NCBI GenBank assembly: GCA_030849065.1 | Contig: JASAON010001633.1 | Span: 62,001 to 126,000, forward strand | Reading direction: 5' to 3' | Origin: Jaenimonas drosophilae | Taxonomy: Eukaryota > Euglenozoa > Kinetoplastea > Trypanosomatida > Trypanosomatidae | Length of the DNA stretch: 64,000 nucleotides | Shown here: piece after piece, positions 9,252 to 17,897 of the stretch | How the letters are laid out: each line of letters starts with the position of its first letter | Position numbering within the stretch: the stretch's first letter is position 1 | Made by a program: the position numbers and the translations under genes | Notes under the pieces: model-generated | The model's input: only the letters and a program-made list of their open reading frames with translations | Database searches by the model: none | What the model was told of the DNA's origin: nothing

Positions 9252-12200
9252 ATGCAGGTAGATACCCGCTCCTTGGATGATGAGGAGCGCTCGAACCTGG
9301 GCAGTGAGTCCTCGGCGGACTCCTCCTTCTCCCTCGGTGACCCGAGCAACAAGGCGAGCAAGGCCACCAAGACCATCTCACTCCCCGTCTCATCCATGGT
9401 CACCCCAACCAACACCACAACTCCCTTCTTCATGTCGGTGCCCAGCTGCTTCCGCGATGCATCATCGCCCTCGGCGACCACCACCAACGTGCAGGCCAAC
9501 GTGGTGCGTAGTACGATGGTTACCCCGACGTACGGCTTTCGTCAGGGGAGCACGCCACAAGGTGGGGAGGTGACCCCGCTGGACTCCCGTGGGGAGACGG
9601 CGAAGGATTGCGAGCTCGCATCCAACTCCTCGCACAGCGCGGCGGAGTTCTCGCGTGAGCGCGCGCTGGAAAACTTTCACCGCACCTACAGCCTCATTCG
9701 CGAGCACATCAACAAGATGAAGGCCGGGGCGAAGGAGCTCCCGGCCGATGGCAACCGCCTTGTGGCCGCCCTGCGCAGCGTCATGACGGCCGCCGACGAC
9801 ATTGACAACTTTGGTGATGACGAAACAACCACGATTGATTGGCGCGACGACGACAACACGGTGACAGCCACCTCCGCCTTCTTTCACTCCCAGACGACCC
9901 TTGAGACGAGCAGTAATCAGCTCGTGGAGGCCATCTTGGCCAAGGGGCGGGCGGCGCAGAGTGATGCAGAGCTCCGCTGGCTCTACCGAAACTCCACCAT
10001 CCTCTCCCTGATGAACTCGGAGGACCTCGACCACATTGTCCCATCGTCCCTCCGTCGTGAATACTCCGACGGGGAGACGATCCTTGACTCGGACGTGCCG
10101 GTGACGCACATCTTCTCTGTTGTGTGGGGCGCCGTGGATGTCTTTGCCGAGGTCTCTTCCAACGTGGATCAGGGCGAGCGCTCCTTCCGGGTGGGTCGCA
10201 TCACCCAGACCCGCGCGCAGAGCCCACGCAAACCCAACAAGTCCATCAGCTCCATCCCGGAGCTCATCATTCAGGAGTCCCTCGAGGCGACGAAGGAGAA
10301 GTCGGAGTACACCCACATCGCGACCCTCTCCCCTGGCCAAATTTTTGGCCTGGAGAACTGTGTCTTCGGGGAGAAGTCGGAGTACGTGTACCGCGCCGCT
10401 AACTGCGACTCCAAGACGGTGGTGTCCCTCATCCCCTTCAATGCCATCTTGACGACCTTGGCGCGGAACCCACGCTTCGCACAAGGTGTGGGCTCGGCCA
10501 TTGCGAGCAACGTGGACGTCTTTGGTCCTGTTCGGCAGTTCTGTCGCTACGTCTTCTCCCCGGCCTCGGCCCAGAACGAGTACCTCCCGCTGTGGTCCAT
10601 TGTGGAGAGCTACACGCGCATTGAAAACGTCATTCACACCAAACTCTTCAGCAAGGAGCTCGACACAGGGGCGTGGGGCTACGCCCTCAACCGACTGCCC
10701 GAGAACATCACGTCCACCTTCTGCTTCGATCTCGTCCACGCCCTCCCGCCCTTTGTGGCGAGCCGCATGCGCACCGAGGCCCACGCGGCCGATGTGCGTA
10801 AAGCCCAGGGCGCGGAACGTGGCCGTACCGCCATCACCTACATTCGAACCAAGGAACGCCGTCGGTGTACCTGGCATCTTGGCATGGAGGGAAAGACGTT
10901 GGTCTTGTTGCGAGATGGCTTTACTGACTTGCTGGACTTCCTCACCATGTTGTGCGTGCACATCATTGAGAGCAACAAGCTCCGTGGTCGCATTCAGGGA
11001 ATGGTCCACCCACCCGCCATTGACATCCTCGATGGCTACCTGCGAGCCCGCGAGGAGGAGGTGGCCAAGGGCGTCGTCGTCTCCGCCGAGGATGAGCGGA
11101 AGAGAATCCAAGAAACGCTAAGCCGCATGCCCCTCACCGTGGAGGAGCAGGAGGGTCTGCTGCGCAACTGGAACCAAAACACACTACTCCGCATCTACGA
11201 AGTCATGATGCATCGTGAAGAGTTCAACGTCCGCGTTGATCCGAGCATCTCGCGCAAGTTTCAAACAAACCCGTTTCACGAGTGGGCGCTGAACCTGCGT
11301 GGCTGTGTCCTGGAGAAGCTTGGCCTCAGCCGATCCTCACCCTTGCCCAAGGACCTGTATGTGGACGTTGTGAGCAGCAACACCCACTGCATCAAGAATC
11401 TCCTCTCCAGCTTCAATCGCAAGTACCGAAGCCAGATTTTGCAGTACGCGGTGCGGAAGGAGGGCAAGAAGTTAGGTCGCCCGACGGAGTGGCAGAACAT
11501 CAACGATATGATTTACGTTGCCGTGAATGGCTTTCTTCAAAATGAACGACCCGACTTAAAGGAAGAATACAACAAATCCTTGGAGGATAGCGGCATTATG
11601 GTGCTGCAAGACACTGCCATGACGGGGCTGCAAGTGGATGTCATCCCCGTCCATTGTCTTGACTTTAACTCCATTGATGAAACCGTGAAGAAATCACTAC
11701 AAAACTACTATGAACAAAACCAACAACCAGAGCGTCCCGAGAAGAGTGCGGGTGGTGCAGAGAAGTTTGTGCCCTCGTGGCAGCAAGTGTGCCGCCCCAT
11801 CTACGGCACCGACGGCAAATTTACGGGCTTTGAATGCGGTGATGCCAGCTCGCCAACGACGGAGACCTCGGCGGGGGCCTCGAGTGCACCACCGCAGGAG
11901 AACAACAGCCCGGCGGAGCATCCACCCAGGCAGGCCGAAGACGGAAGTCGTCTTGCCCGCCACTTCATCATTAATATGGACTTCGCCTTTGGCGCCCAGG
12001 CAGAGGGCATCTGCCGAGCCGTTTTTGGTGCGTTCGGTCGCTCCATTCGCAGTGTCAGCGTCATGGGCAAGGCCGGCGGGCTGTGTGGAAAGCGCGGTGA
12101 TATTCAGCTCGCCAGTCACGTTCTGCTGTCCAAGTCCAGTCTCATCTTGGAAGACAACCAAGATGAGCTGCGTAACTGCCGCAATCAGGACTTGACGGCG

Positions 12201-12602
12201 GAGCGACTCAAGGAGCTTGCCGGCCCACGAATTGACGTCCACCATGGCAATGTGCTCACTGTCACGGGAACGATGCTTCAGAACGCCCAGCTTCTGCGCT
12301 TCTACAAGCATGTGTGGCGCTGTGTGGGAACCGAAATGGAAGGATCCTATTTTGCACGAGTGATTGAGGACTTTTATCGCCAGGGTATCGCCCATCCGCA
12401 GCTCGTGACTCGATTCGCATACTACACCAGTGATCTCCCTCTGGCGCACAGTGAAGCGGAGGAGGAGGCCCAGCGGGCGTACCCGTCGTCCCTTTCATTG
12501 AAGGGGGCGGCCACACTATCGGCACCCATGACGCCACAGGAAGGTGTCCCCCCATTATACGCCATTGCGCGGGGCATCTTGGAAAACGTCCTCCTATCGT
12601 AG
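9252..12602 (+). CDS. CNB-domain protein with nucleoside-phosphorylase-like C-terminus
   Basis: The protein has 1116 residues from the first ATG (9252) after the acceptor at 9187. Residues 1-230 are low complexity. A cyclic-nucleotide-binding fold covers about 250-430, with a long insert and a cassette reading FGLEN...YRAAN that keeps an Arg, unlike the kinase next door. A large conserved-looking helical middle (430-850) has no family I can name. Residues about 890-1060 resemble the phosphorylase/nucleosidase fold: MGKAGGLCGKRGDIQLAS near 938 looks like the glycine-rich GSAGG...GD strand, and GTEMEGSYFARV near 1028 looks like the ribose-binding E-M-E motif. Purine nucleoside binding or cleavage is therefore possible but unproven, and catalytic residues cannot be confirmed by eye. 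This is the last + strand gene, ending at the strand-switch region. Confidence 0.75.
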   Translation: MQVDTRSLDDEERSNLGSESSADSSFSLGDPSNKASKATKTISLPVSSMVTPTNTTTPFFMSVPSCFRDASSPSATTTNVQANVVRSTMVTPTYGFRQGSTPQGGEVTPLDSRGETAKDCELASNSSHSAAEFSRERALENFHRTYSLIREHINKMKAGAKELPADGNRLVAALRSVMTAADDIDNFGDDETTTIDWRDDDNTVTATSAFFHSQTTLETSSNQLVEAILAKGRAAQSDAELRWLYRNSTILSLMNSEDLDHIVPSSLRREYSDGETILDSDVPVTHIFSVVWGAVDVFAEVSSNVDQGERSFRVGRITQTRAQSPRKPNKSISSIPELIIQESLEATKEKSEYTHIATLSPGQIFGLENCVFGEKSEYVYRAANCDSKTVVSLIPFNAILTTLARNPRFAQGVGSAIASNVDVFGPVRQFCRYVFSPASAQNEYLPLWSIVESYTRIENVIHTKLFSKELDTGAWGYALNRLPENITSTFCFDLVHALPPFVASRMRTEAHAADVRKAQGAERGRTAITYIRTKERRRCTWHLGMEGKTLVLLRDGFTDLLDFLTMLCVHIIESNKLRGRIQGMVHPPAIDILDGYLRAREEEVAKGVVVSAEDERKRIQETLSRMPLTVEEQEGLLRNWNQNTLLRIYEVMMHREEFNVRVDPSISRKFQTNPFHEWALNLRGCVLEKLGLSRSSPLPKDLYVDVVSSNTHCIKNLLSSFNRKYRSQILQYAVRKEGKKLGRPTEWQNINDMIYVAVNGFLQNERPDLKEEYNKSLEDSGIMVLQDTAMTGLQVDVIPVHCLDFNSIDETVKKSLQNYYEQNQQPERPEKSAGGAEKFVPSWQQVCRPIYGTDGKFTGFECGDASSPTTETSAGASSAPPQENNSPAEHPPRQAEDGSRLARHFIINMDFAFGAQAEGICRAVFGAFGRSIRSVSVMGKAGGLCGKRGDIQLASHVLLSKSSLILEDNQDELRNCRNQDLTAERLKELAGPRIDVHHGNVLTVTGTMLQNAQLLRFYKHVWRCVGTEMEGSYFARVIEDFYRQGIAHPQLVTRFAYYTSDLPLAHSEAEEEAQRAYPSSLSLKGAATLSAPMTPQEGVPPLYAIARGILENVLLS

Positions 12603-12932
12603 TGCAAGTGGACAGCCTTGTAGGCGCGGACAAAGTACCCCCATAAAGGCAGACTCTGCCTCTCTTTCAAAGCGTCAGCCTCCATGGGTTGCTCCCTCAA
12701 TCTTTGTTTTCTTTGACTGACATACCGACTTCTTTGATGCTGAATCGATGTGATCACCTCTGTGGCTTTTGGGGAGCTCTGCGCGAATTGCTCTTCCCGG
12801 TGGCCCTTGGCGCAAACAAAATCACCCCGCCCCACCCACGTCATATTTCAAAGCTGCCGGTTTGGCGCGCTAGCGATGGGAGGAAGCCCGTCCGCTACGT
12901 AGTACAGGCACAAGTTCTTCACAAGCCATCGA
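12603..12932 (+). other. Strand-switch region, left part
   Basis: No gene is seen between the last + strand stop codon and tRNA-Leu. It presumably holds the 3' UTR of the CNB/phosphorylase-like gene. Convergent switch regions with tRNA genes are typical transcription-termination sites in kinetoplastids. Confidence 0.6.
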
Positions 12933-13015
12933 GGCAAGATGGTCGAGCGGTCTAAGACGTCACGTTCAGGTCGTGATCTCCCCTGGAGGCGTGGGTTCAA
13001 ACCCCACTCTTGTCA
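12933..13015 (+). tRNA. tRNA-Leu (anticodon CAG)
   Basis: The 83-base cloverleaf has acceptor stem GGCAAGA/TCTTGTC with one G-U pair and discriminator A. The D arm closes GTC/GAC, and the anticodon stem TCACG/CGTGA holds loop TTCAGGT, so the anticodon is CAG reading CTG. There is a long variable arm, as expected for Leu, and the T arm is GTGGG-TTCAAAC-CCCAC. There is no intron. The internal A box (TGGTCGAGCGG) and B box (GGTTCAAACCC) are intact, and a T5 terminator follows at 13019-13023. It points towards tRNA-Asn on the other strand. Confidence 0.96.
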
Positions 13016-13018
13016 ACC

Positions 13019-13023
13019 TTTTT
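13019..13023 (+). terminator. RNA polymerase III terminator of tRNA-Leu
   Basis: A run of five T lies four bases after the tRNA 3' end. Confidence 0.8.
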
Positions 13024-13053
13024 CAACAGTACCAAAAAGGCTTCTTGCCGAAG

Positions 13054-13058
13054 AAAAA
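13054..13058 (-). terminator. RNA polymerase III terminator of tRNA-Asn
   Basis: Five A on the + strand, which is T5 on the transcribed - strand copy, lie two bases after the tRNA-Asn 3' end. Confidence 0.75.
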
Positions 13059-13059
13059 G

Positions 13060-13132
13060 CTCCTCCCGTTGGATTCGAACCAACGACCTGTAGGTTAACA
13101 GCCTAACGCGCTGCCGACTGCGCCAGGGAGGA
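13060..13132 (-). tRNA. tRNA-Asn (anticodon GTT)
   Basis: The 73-base tRNA on the - strand has acceptor TCCTCCC/GGGAGGA, discriminator G, and D stem GCGC/GCGC. The anticodon loop CTGTTAA gives anticodon GTT, and the T arm is GTTGG-TTCGAAT-CCAAC. The anticodon stem has one mismatch at its outer pair (T-C). There is no intron. It is convergent with tRNA-Leu, with 44 bases between their ends, and both have T-run terminators in that gap. Confidence 0.96.
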
Positions 13133-13523
13133 TTCACAGGAACCGCTATGTGAGAAATGACCTTTAAGGTCAGAGCATGCCTAATGCTTGGATGAAGGCG
13201 GGCGGGCCTGAAGAAAAGCGACGCCGCCGCAAAAAGGCCGAAAAGCGGGACAAATAGAGTATACAGTGCAGTTTTTGGAAGGCAACGGCTGGCATCTCTT
13301 CGCAGGACTTCTGTTTTTCCAGAACCCCAACAGTTTTCACGGAAGCTCCTCAATCCGGTTTTCGCAATACGAAGGAAGGTTATCCCTCAACAGAACACAT
13401 ATGAAATGAATGAAAAGAGTATGTGGCAACAAGATGCTGGTCAAGATCAAAAAACAAAAACAACAACGAATCTTCAGGAATCCGCAGTGACGGAGGGAGA
13501 AAACCAAATGGACGGCTTGCATA
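13133..13523. other. Strand-switch region, right part
   Basis: These 391 bases lie between tRNA-Asn and the stop codon of the M3 peptidase. I see no further RNA gene or ORF on the expected strand. The region includes the presumed 3' UTR of the peptidase gene. Confidence 0.55.
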
Positions 13524-15563
13524 TTACTTCTCCGGGAATCCGTGATCGCGCAGATACGCTCCAATCGAGGGTTTCCGTCCAGTTAGGGCAACATAGGCTG
13601 CATTCAGGTCGACGGAATTACCCTTGGACAAGACGTACTCGCGGAACTTGTCGCCGTTGGCGCGTAGCAGACCTCCGCTGCTGGTGAACCACTCAAAGCC
13701 ATCGCAGTCCAGTACCTTGGCCCAGGTGTAGGCGTAGTAGCCACTGGCATACCCGCCTTGGAAGATGTGGGAGAAGTAGGTGCTTCGGTAGCGAGGTGGA
13801 ACGGCCGCGAAGCCATCGAGGCCGTAGGCAGCGAGTGCCGCGTCCTCCATCTTGGCGGGCTCGAGGAAGCCCTTCTCCTCGGTCGTGTTGTGCCAGTACA
13901 GGTCAATCACGGTGGCCTTCATGAGCTCCACACAGTGGAATCCACTGCCGTAGGTTGCGGATGCCTTGATCTTATCCACCAGAGACTGAGGAATGACCTC
14001 GTGGGTTTCGTAGTGGAGGGCGTAGTTCTTGAGTACCTCAATGTTGAGGGCCCACTTCTCGTTGATTTGGGAGGGGAACTCCACAAAGTCCCTGGCCACG
14101 TTGGCGCCGCTGAGGGTGGGGTACTTCACGTTGGAGAAGATGCCGTGGAGGGCGTGGCCGAACTCGTGGAAGACGGTGCGAACATCATCGGAGGAGATGA
14201 GGGCAGGCTTGCCTTTCGGGGGCTTCACAACGTTGAGGACGTTATACACAACGGGCTTCTGCTGAAGAAGAGTGCTCTGCTCAACAAAGTTGGTCATCCA
14301 CGCGCCGCCACTCTTGTTGGGGCGGGTGAAGGGATCGAAGAAGAAGACGGCCAAGGCAGTGCCACTGTGATCGAAGACCTCGTAGCACACCACATCGGGG
14401 TCATAGGAGGGCAGGTCGGTGCGCTTCTTGAAGGAGACGCCATAGAGGTGCTCCGCGACGTAGAAGGCTCCACGCTCAAGCACCGAGAAGAGCTCAAAGT
14501 AGGGCTTTACCTCATTCTCATCGAGGTCGAACTTCTCCTTGCGCACACGCTCGGCGTAGTAGGCCCAATCCCACGCCTCCATCGTGGCACCCTTCTGCTC
14601 CGTTGCCAGGATTTTTTGGATGTCGGCGGCCTCCTCCTTGGCACGTCCCACACCAGCAGCGACGACATCACGAATGAGCGCGTTGGCCGACTCACGATCG
14701 GCCATCTGATCGAGCAGCTTCCAGTCCGTGAAGCACTTCTGGCCAAGAAGTTGGGCCTTCTGCAGGCGCAGTCGGACCAACTCCGTCACGATTGCCTGGG
14801 TATCGCAGGCATCCCCGCCTTCGCCACGCACCAGGCTGGCCTCGAGCAGGCGACGACGGCTGTCACGAACCTCCATCGACTCCATCAGTGGCTGCTGAGT
14901 GGTGTTGAAGAGGGAGAGAACAAACTTGCCCTTCAGCCCGCGCTTCTCCGCCTCCTCGCGTGCGGCGTTGACGTCATCCTCCTTGAGGCCCTTGAGCTCC
15001 GCCTCACTCTCGAAGACGACGCCACCGCTCTTACGGATCTCGAGCAGCTTGTTGCCGAAGGAGCTCTCAAGAGAGGCCAGGCGGCCGTTGAGCTGCTTGA
15101 GCTCCTCCTTCTTGCTTTCGTCCAGCTGTGCGCCAGCGATGGAGAAGGTCTGATTGAGGTGCTCAATCATGCGAAGGTCTTCTCCAGCGAGGCTGGAGCG
15201 GCCATCGTAGACGGCCTTCACGCGGGCGTAGAGCTTGCTGTCGAGGTTGATCTGATCGGTGTGGGCGGCAAACTTGGGAGCGTACTCCTGCTGGAGGTCC
15301 TGCATCTCGGGGGAGGTATTGGCGTGGCAGAGGTTGAAGAAGACGGCCATGGCACGCTGAAGAAGCTGGCCACTGCGCTCGAGGGCCACGACGGTGTTCT
15401 CAAAAGTGGGGGCATCCTTGTTTCCCTTGATGGCCTCAATCTCGTGGAGCTGTTCCTCAATTCCCTTTTCGAAGGCGGGCTTGAAGTGCTCAAACTTGAT
15501 CTTGCTGAACTCCGGAGCCTGGTAGGGCAGCGAGCTCGCCACGAAGAGGGGGTTGGAGGCCAT
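13524..15563 (-). CDS. Peptidase M3 family, dipeptidyl carboxypeptidase/oligopeptidase
   Basis: The protein has 679 residues, the usual length of bacterial-type Dcp and the trypanosomatid dipeptidyl carboxypeptidase. The zinc site HEFGHALHG lies near residues 465-473, with the third ligand Glu downstream in DFVEFPSQ (about 493-500). The N-terminal helical M3 region is present (GKDAPTFENTVVALERSG-like segment). The family cleaves short peptides in the cytosol, with Dcp releasing C-terminal dipeptides. No signal or transit peptide is obvious. The start is ATG 15563, the first ATG after the AG at 15640-15641; the frame extends upstream without an ATG. This is the last gene of the - strand unit before the strand-switch region. 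Confidence 0.93.
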   Translation of the reverse strand: MASNPLFVASSLPYQAPEFSKIKFEHFKPAFEKGIEEQLHEIEAIKGNKDAPTFENTVVALERSGQLLQRAMAVFFNLCHANTSPEMQDLQQEYAPKFAAHTDQINLDSKLYARVKAVYDGRSSLAGEDLRMIEHLNQTFSIAGAQLDESKKEELKQLNGRLASLESSFGNKLLEIRKSGGVVFESEAELKGLKEDDVNAAREEAEKRGLKGKFVLSLFNTTQQPLMESMEVRDSRRRLLEASLVRGEGGDACDTQAIVTELVRLRLQKAQLLGQKCFTDWKLLDQMADRESANALIRDVVAAGVGRAKEEAADIQKILATEQKGATMEAWDWAYYAERVRKEKFDLDENEVKPYFELFSVLERGAFYVAEHLYGVSFKKRTDLPSYDPDVVCYEVFDHSGTALAVFFFDPFTRPNKSGGAWMTNFVEQSTLLQQKPVVYNVLNVVKPPKGKPALISSDDVRTVFHEFGHALHGIFSNVKYPTLSGANVARDFVEFPSQINEKWALNIEVLKNYALHYETHEVIPQSLVDKIKASATYGSGFHCVELMKATVIDLYWHNTTEEKGFLEPAKMEDAALAAYGLDGFAAVPPRYRSTYFSHIFQGGYASGYYAYTWAKVLDCDGFEWFTSSGGLLRANGDKFREYVLSKGNSVDLNAAYVALTGRKPSIGAYLRDHGFPEK

Positions 15564-15639
15564 GGTGCACCACACAAGTCGCGTGAAGCGGAACGTGGTG
15601 GGGGGTTGGTTAGAGTGAAGTGTGTGTGTAACTGTGGAG

Positions 15640-15667
15640 CTACAAGAAGAGACAGGGCCAAAGAAGG
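15640..15667 (-). promoter_or_regulatory. Predicted trans-splice acceptor for the M3 peptidase
   Basis: On the - strand a CTTTGG-CCCTGTCTCTTCTTGTAG run ends with AG at 15641-15640. The next ATG is the peptidase start at 15563. Confidence 0.55.
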
Positions 15668-15712
15668 TGTCATTTATGTTTCTATTTGAGATACATATGT
15701 TTAGGATATTCA

Positions 15713-15729
15713 TGTGTGTGTGTGTGTGT
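15713..15729. repeat. (TG)n microsatellite
   Basis: About eight TG units on + (CA on the transcribed strand), between the otubain and M3 peptidase genes. Confidence 0.85.
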
Positions 15730-15847
15730 ATGCGTCTTGTGCAAGATGATGTTTGTTTCCAATGTATGGCGTGATCAAGAGAGACAAGGCCAGGCACTGC
15801 AAGCCCAGCCTTCTCTCCAGATTCAATAAGAATGCGTTGCTTCATCC

Positions 15848-16633
15848 TTACACTTCGGTGGATGCATCCTGCAGGAGAAGGTCGTAGTGCCCGGGGCGAT
15901 AGAACAAGACGATGGGCACATCAGCTCCATCATCACAGCAGTAGCTCTGTTCTGAGGTGGTGTTGCTGCTGCGATGCAGTGACTCAATCCGCAGCGGGAG
16001 CTGGAAACAGCTGGCGAAGGCGGCGAGCTGAATGTTATCGCTCTCATGATCCACCGGCTCCACCTCCGCCACGCAATAGTCCTCGACGTTATCGAAGCCC
16101 ACGCCCATGATGTAGGGCAGGTACTCATCGCTGTGTTGGCGGAGGTAGTACGATATCAGCATGCGGAAGCACATCATGTAGTAGGGGGCCTCGTCGCCCA
16201 CGTACATCTTCTCAAGGCTACTCACAGTGGCGATGGTACCGCGTTGAATGGACTGAAGCAGCTCTATCACGGCATCCACAAACTCATCGGCGTACTCGCC
16301 AAAGTGTCGGATGACTCCCTCACGCATCGATCTCAACACCTCCATCAGTTGTTGCAGCCGCACCGGGGCACGTAAACAGCGCTGAAGGAGTCCAAAGACG
16401 GCACTTCGATAGAAACAATTGCCATCCCGCCTGGTGTATCGAATGTACTGATAGTGTTTTGGGCCCTCGTAGAGCGACCGCACCTGTGCTCCAAAGATGT
16501 TGTCGGTGGCAAATTCCTTCGTCAGGCTGCTGTGCTCGTTGAGCCGCTCCGCGTGGCTGATGAGGGGAGCCTGAATCACCTCCTGGCGGATTGACTCCAT
16601 CTGGGCCGTCACGGCATCCGCATCGGCTTCCAT
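15848..16633 (-). CDS. Otubain-type deubiquitinase (peptidase C65)
   Basis: The protein has 261 residues. The catalytic block DGNCFYRS gives Asp70 and Cys73, and RPGHYDLL near the C-terminus gives His249, the complete OTU cysteine-protease triad arrangement. Length, the spacing between Cys and His, and the acidic N-terminal helix before the RYTRRDGNCFYR segment fit OTUB1/OTUB2 rather than other OTU proteins. Otubains remove ubiquitin chains, with Lys48 preference in OTUB1, in cytosol and nucleus. The start is the first ATG after a strong pyrimidine tract and CACAG (16649-16650). Confidence 0.93.
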   Translation of the reverse strand: MEADADAVTAQMESIRQEVIQAPLISHAERLNEHSSLTKEFATDNIFGAQVRSLYEGPKHYQYIRYTRRDGNCFYRSAVFGLLQRCLRAPVRLQQLMEVLRSMREGVIRHFGEYADEFVDAVIELLQSIQRGTIATVSSLEKMYVGDEAPYYMMCFRMLISYYLRQHSDEYLPYIMGVGFDNVEDYCVAEVEPVDHESDNIQLAAFASCFQLPLRIESLHRSSNTTSEQSYCCDDGADVPIVLFYRPGHYDLLLQDASTEV

Positions 16634-16648
16634 TCTTCACAAAGGAAC

Positions 16649-16692
16649 CTGTGAGCAAATAGATGCAAAGGAGCAGTAAAAAGGGAGGAGGA
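16649..16692 (-). promoter_or_regulatory. Predicted trans-splice acceptor for otubain
   Basis: A long C/T run on the - strand (TCCTCCTCCCTTTTTACTG...) ends in CTCACAG with AG at 16650-16649. The otubain ATG follows 16 bases later. Confidence 0.65.
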
Positions 16693-16826
16693 GTGTGTAG
16701 GAACGCAGGTGCACCACAGACATGGGCGAGTGTAGCCATATAAATTCAGGCAGCCCTGACACTTGTTTTTCTTCGCACTCACTTGCAATCCTCATCTCTC
16801 ACACACTTTCCAAAAGTGGGTGCATC

Positions 16827-17681
16827 CTATGCGGTGTTGAGGATGGATCGACGGTAGTTGTACTTCTTACACAGCTCCACCCCACGACGGGTGATGTCCT
16901 TGCAGCAGCCGCAGCACATGCCCCGGCGCATCAAGTCAAAGCTCTCCATGTCTTCCACATCATGGACGACCCCGCCCGCTTCGCGCACAATGATGGTGCC
17001 CGCGGCGTAGTCCCAGGCGTGAATGCCCACCTCAAAGTACATCTCCGCCCTGCCCGCCGCCACAAAACACATGTCAAGCGCGGCGGCACCGTTGTTGCGG
17101 AGTGAGTGAATGGGGATGTTAATGAGCTCCTTCTGAATACCCACGGTACTCTCCACAGCCTCCTTGCTGCGATTGTAGGCCTGATGCACGAAGACCACAC
17201 TCTCCTCCAGACTCTTGGCGCCGGAGACGTGAATGCGTTGCCCGTTGCAAAAAGCCCCTCGGCCCTTCACGGCACAAAAAATCTCCTGCAGTCGTGGGGC
17301 GCTAATGACGCCCAACACCGGCTCCTTATCGACGACGAGGGCGATGGAAACACAACAATCATAGAGACCGTGGACGAAGCTCGTTGTGCCATCAATGGGG
17401 TCCACGACCCACGTCGGGGCGTTGGTCAGCTTCGCATCACTGTGGGTCTCCTCACTCAGGATGGCGTAGCTGGGGAAGCAGGCGTGCAGGATGCCAATCA
17501 CCTCCTCTTCACACTGCTTGTCGTAGAGGGTGACGAGATCAGTGGTGCTCGTCTTGACAACGGTATCCACCAGGCTTCCGCGGAGCTCCTCCATCGCTCG
17601 GTTGATGATGGCCGCGGCGGTGTTGGCCGCACGCGTGGCAACATCAACGGCCTGATTCAGCTCCTCCACAGAAATGGGCAT
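16827..17681 (-). CDS. Inositol-1(or 4)-monophosphatase
   Basis: The protein has 284 residues, typical of the family. Metal-site motifs are complete: Glu77/Glu78 (LSEET), DPIDGTTSFVHG at 94-105 (Asp94, Ile96, Asp97), and WDYAAG near 222 giving the third Asp. The enzyme removes phosphate from inositol monophosphates to give free myo-inositol for phosphatidylinositol and GPI synthesis and needs Mg2+. Other members of the family act on related sugar phosphates. The start is ATG 17681, the first after the AG at 17721-17722. An upstream in-frame extension has no ATG. Confidence 0.94.
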   Translation of the reverse strand: MPISVEELNQAVDVATRAANTAAAIINRAMEELRGSLVDTVVKTSTTDLVTLYDKQCEEEVIGILHACFPSYAILSEETHSDAKLTNAPTWVVDPIDGTTSFVHGLYDCCVSIALVVDKEPVLGVISAPRLQEIFCAVKGRGAFCNGQRIHVSGAKSLEESVVFVHQAYNRSKEAVESTVGIQKELINIPIHSLRNNGAAALDMCFVAAGRAEMYFEVGIHAWDYAAGTIIVREAGGVVHDVEDMESFDLMRRGMCCGCCKDITRRGVELCKKYNYRRSILNTA

Positions 17682-17720
17682 GCTGGTTAAGGTAATAGTC
17701 CACGATACAATCAATTAAAG

Positions 17721-17762
17721 CTACAAACGCACAAGACACAAGGAAGAAGAAGAAAAAGAAGT
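17721..17762 (-). promoter_or_regulatory. Predicted trans-splice acceptor for inositol monophosphatase
   Basis: The - strand tract CTTTTTCTTCTTCTTCCTTG leads to TTTGTAG (AG 17722-17721), and the next ATG is 17681. Confidence 0.65.
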
Positions 17763-17791
17763 TGATGATGGTTCCTTGTGTACCCACCGAG

Positions 17792-17819
17792 ACACACACA
17801 ACACACGCACACACACACA
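17792..17819. repeat. (CA)n microsatellite
   Basis: An imperfect CA run on + between the IQ protein and inositol monophosphatase genes. Confidence 0.85.
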
Positions 17820-17897
17820 TATATACATGTTTATACTTGTTTTGTTGTTTTGGAGGGTGAAGGTGTTGAGATACATTCATGCTGAGGGCATATACAT

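Noticed and set aside
9462..11111. 549-codon open frame on - opposite the CNB/phosphorylase-like gene
   Set aside because: Antisense shadow. The + strand frame has recognisable domains, and the - frame has none.
13758..15689. 643-codon open frame on + opposite the M3 peptidase gene
   Set aside because: It is antisense to a clear gene with conserved zinc site. Leu/Val/Glu/Gly-rich sequence without domains is typical of the shadow of GC-rich codons.
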